Positions 4,254 through 5,982 of a stretch of 5,982 nucleotides of DNA are shown here, piece after piece (position 1 is the first letter of the stretch; every line of letters begins with the position of its first letter). The DNA lies in contig RZYK01000127.1 in NCBI GenBank assembly GCA_009930355.1, positions 1-5,982 on the forward strand, given 5' to 3'. Under the pieces are notes generated by a model that saw only the letters and a program-made list of their open reading frames with translations, was not told the origin of the DNA and did not search any database. The DNA is from Campylobacterota bacterium (GTDB taxonomy: Bacteria; Campylobacterota; Campylobacteria; Campylobacterales; Sulfurospirillaceae). The position numbers were made by a program, and so were the translations under genes.

Positions 4254-4264
4254 TCTATAGTATT
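4254..4264 (-). promoter_or_regulatory. Possible perR promoter -10 region
   Basis: On the minus strand this stretch reads AATACTATAGA, which holds two imperfect -10 candidates: AATACT (4264 to 4259) and TATAGA (4259 to 4254). Both are 25-40 nt before the perR start, with T-rich DNA upstream (4288-4296 on this strand). Neither is a strong box, and perR could also be read from dxs. Confidence 0.3.
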
Positions 4265-4283
4265 CCATAAAAGAGATGAATTT

Positions 4284-4316
4284 AAATAAAAAAAAATTAA
4301 CTAATATTTTTTATTT
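4284..4316 (-). terminator. AT-only hairpin after dxs, doubtful terminator
   Basis: AAATAAAAAA (4284-4293) and TTTTTTATTT (4307-4316) are perfect 10-bp arms, with a further ATTA/TAAT pairing inside the loop. It starts 1 nt after the dxs stop. With no G-C pairs it would be weak, so it may reduce rather than stop read-through into perR. Confidence 0.25.
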
Positions 4317-4317
4317 A

Positions 4318-5982
4318 TTAGTAAATATCTTTCAAAATCGACTCTGCTATGTGATTAGGTGTTACGCCTAATCTCTCTTCAACTAAATGTGTTGCCCCAT
4401 GAGTAATAAAAGCATCATCGTATTCAAAGGTTTTTATCTTTACATGTAAAACATGTTTTTCTTTAAATGTAGCAAGCAAGGAACCTACGCCACCGATTTT
4501 AGCACTTTCACTGATCACATACCATTGACGATAATGCTCACAGAGCTCTAATAATAAATTTTCATCCAAAGGTTTTACAAATCGTAAATCAATAATGCCA
4601 ATATCAATACCTTTTTCTTCTAACAGTCTTGATACAGCAAATGCTTTACCTACACCATTACCATAACCTAATAATAAAATAGTATTTTTACCCTCTTTTA
4701 ACACTTCTGCTTTTCCATATTCAAAAGGTAAAGGAGGAGCATCTGTACACTTTAAAAAAGCCCCTCTTGGATAACGAATAGCTAGAGGTCCTTGATGATG
4801 ATAAGAGTATTGTATTGCTGCATGCATGCTTGCTTCATCTCTAGGCGCCATCAGCGTCATATTGGGAATAGCACTTAAATAAGAAATATCAAAAGCACCT
4901 TGATGCGTTTCACCATCTTCTCCTACAATACCTGCGCGATCAATTGCAAAAACAACATTTAAATTTAAAATACATGCATCATGAATCACTTGATCATAAG
5001 CACGTTGTAAAAAAGTAGAGTAAATACTAATATAAGGTTTAAATCCTTCTTTTGCCATGGCACACATGGAAGTCACTGCATGTTGTTCAGCAATTGCCAC
5101 ATCCCAAAAACGGTTGGGGTATGCTTGAATTAAAGGCGTAAGACCCGTACCACTTGGCATAGCAGCGGTTACACCAACAACATCTTCATGCTCTTTAGCT
5201 AATGCCATTAAAGCTTCTGAATACATTGTTGTAGCATTTTTACTTACTCCTTGTTTAATGGCTTCACCACTTGCCACATCAAAAGGTCCAACCCCATGCC
5301 ATTTTTCATAATACCCTTCAGCCATTTCATACCCTTTACCTTTAAGGGTTTGTGCATGAATAATCACGGGTTTTTTAAGGCTACGTGCTGATTGCATGGC
5401 ACGAATCAAACTTTCAACATCATGCCCATCAATCGGTCCAATATAATCAATTCCTAACTCTTCAAATAAAATACCAGGCGTAATCAGCTTAAAACTTTCT
5501 TCAAATTTTTTTGCCATATACGTTGCACTCTCAGGTAAATACTGCAAAATTTGTTCGGTTGTTTTTTTGATTTTTTGATAAAAATCACCTGCCATTGCAC
5601 TGGATAAAAATTTACTGATTGCGCCAATCGGCTTAGAAATACTCATTTTATTATCATTGAGAATAATCACCACAGGATAACGCCTAAAACCAAGTTCATT
5701 TAATGCTTCATACACCATGCCTGCACTCAGTGATCCATCTCCAATGAGCGCTACTGGCAGACGCTGCGATTGTTCATTTTTTAACGCAATAGCTTTAGCA
5801 GCTCCTACTGCTAGTGAAATCGACGTAGAACTATGACCTGCAACAAAATAATCGTAAGGCGATTCGTCAGGTCTGGTATAACCACTAATACCATCAAGCT
5901 CTCTTAGCGTATCAAAACGATCCCATCTATCTGTAAGCAGTTTATGGGTATAAGCTTGATGACTCACATCAAAAATAAAAGG
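4318..5982 (-). CDS. dxs: 1-deoxy-D-xylulose-5-phosphate synthase, 5' end beyond the window
   Basis: Dxs is a thiamine diphosphate enzyme that condenses pyruvate and glyceraldehyde 3-phosphate to DXP, the first step of the non-mevalonate isoprenoid pathway. The visible part is 554 residues plus stop; full enzymes have about 600-640, so some 60-70 N-terminal residues are missing. Numbered from the window edge, motifs are GHSSTS (49-54), GDGSLSAGM (81-89), LNDNKMSIS (108-116, diphosphate/Mg binding), GPIDGHD (182-188), AEQHAVT with catalytic E299, and DRAGIVGEDGETHQGAFD (348-365). IRYPRG follows in the transketolase-like middle domain, and a C-terminal domain completes it. The frame is open to the edge and reads PFIFDVSHQAY. 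The codon at 5965-5967 is an internal GTG (valine), not a start. perR follows after 90 bp. Confidence 0.97.
   Translation of the reverse strand, partial: PFIFDVSHQAYTHKLLTDRWDRFDTLRELDGISGYTRPDESPYDYFVAGHSSTSISLAVGAAKAIALKNEQSQRLPVALIGDGSLSAGMVYEALNELGFRRYPVVIILNDNKMSISKPIGAISKFLSSAMAGDFYQKIKKTTEQILQYLPESATYMAKKFEESFKLITPGILFEELGIDYIGPIDGHDVESLIRAMQSARSLKKPVIIHAQTLKGKGYEMAEGYYEKWHGVGPFDVASGEAIKQGVSKNATTMYSEALMALAKEHEDVVGVTAAMPSGTGLTPLIQAYPNRFWDVAIAEQHAVTSMCAMAKEGFKPYISIYSTFLQRAYDQVIHDACILNLNVVFAIDRAGIVGEDGETHQGAFDISYLSAIPNMTLMAPRDEASMHAAIQYSYHHQGPLAIRYPRGAFLKCTDAPPLPFEYGKAEVLKEGKNTILLLGYGNGVGKAFAVSRLLEEKGIDIGIIDLRFVKPLDENLLLELCEHYRQWYVISESAKIGGVGSLLATFKEKHVLHVKIKTFEYDDAFITHGATHLVEERLGVTPNHIAESILKDIY

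Noticed and set aside
5965..5967. Start of dxs at this codon
   Set aside because: The codon is GTG inside a frame that stays open to the window edge, and the preceding residues PFIFD continue the Dxs sequence.

Overview
The window is a stretch of ordinary AT-rich chromosome from what is most likely a Campylobacterota (epsilonproteobacterium), perhaps a Sulfurospirillum or Arcobacter relative. The evidence is the gene set and order fabH-plsX-rpmF-DUF177-ndk-fdxA with a divergent ahpC, which matches my recollection of Campylobacter jejuni. The AhpC, L32 and PerR proteins also look like Campylobacter/Helicobacter proteins, and the promoters show good -10 boxes without clear -35 boxes. The genus call is inference; no rRNA is present to settle it.

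Layout. From 1 to 2386, all on the minus strand, lies a tightly packed operon read from right to left: ndk, a DUF177 (YceD-like) protein, rpmF, plsX and a fabH cut off by the left edge. It appears to start at an extended -10 promoter near 2443-2451. A monocistronic 2[4Fe-4S] ferredoxin gene (fdxA, minus, 2529-2813) lies just upstream and ends in a canonical intrinsic terminator. A 358-bp divergent intergenic region (2814-3171) separates fdxA from ahpC (plus, 3172-3768). It carries promoters for both, several inverted repeats and one possible 22-codon hydrophobic ORF. ahpC converges on perR (minus, 3808-4227), with a 15-bp perfect hairpin filling the gap. Upstream of perR on the same strand is dxs (minus), whose N-terminal coding part lies beyond the right edge.

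How the genes fit together. The left operon joins the start of fatty-acid and phospholipid synthesis (FabH, PlsX) to ribosome supply (L32, DUF177) and nucleotide balance (Ndk), a growth-linked set. The middle is an oxidative-stress block: AhpC destroys peroxides, PerR is the likely peroxide-sensing Fe/Mn repressor, and in C. jejuni the FdxA ferredoxin next to ahpC is iron-induced and supports aerotolerance. dxs supplies isoprenoid precursors by the DXP pathway. I see no mobile elements, CRISPR arrays, tRNAs or rRNAs, and no clearly novel system. The points most worth checking are in the fdxA-ahpC intergenic region, the unusual hairpin between ahpC and perR, and the GC-rich discriminator of the ndk promoter.
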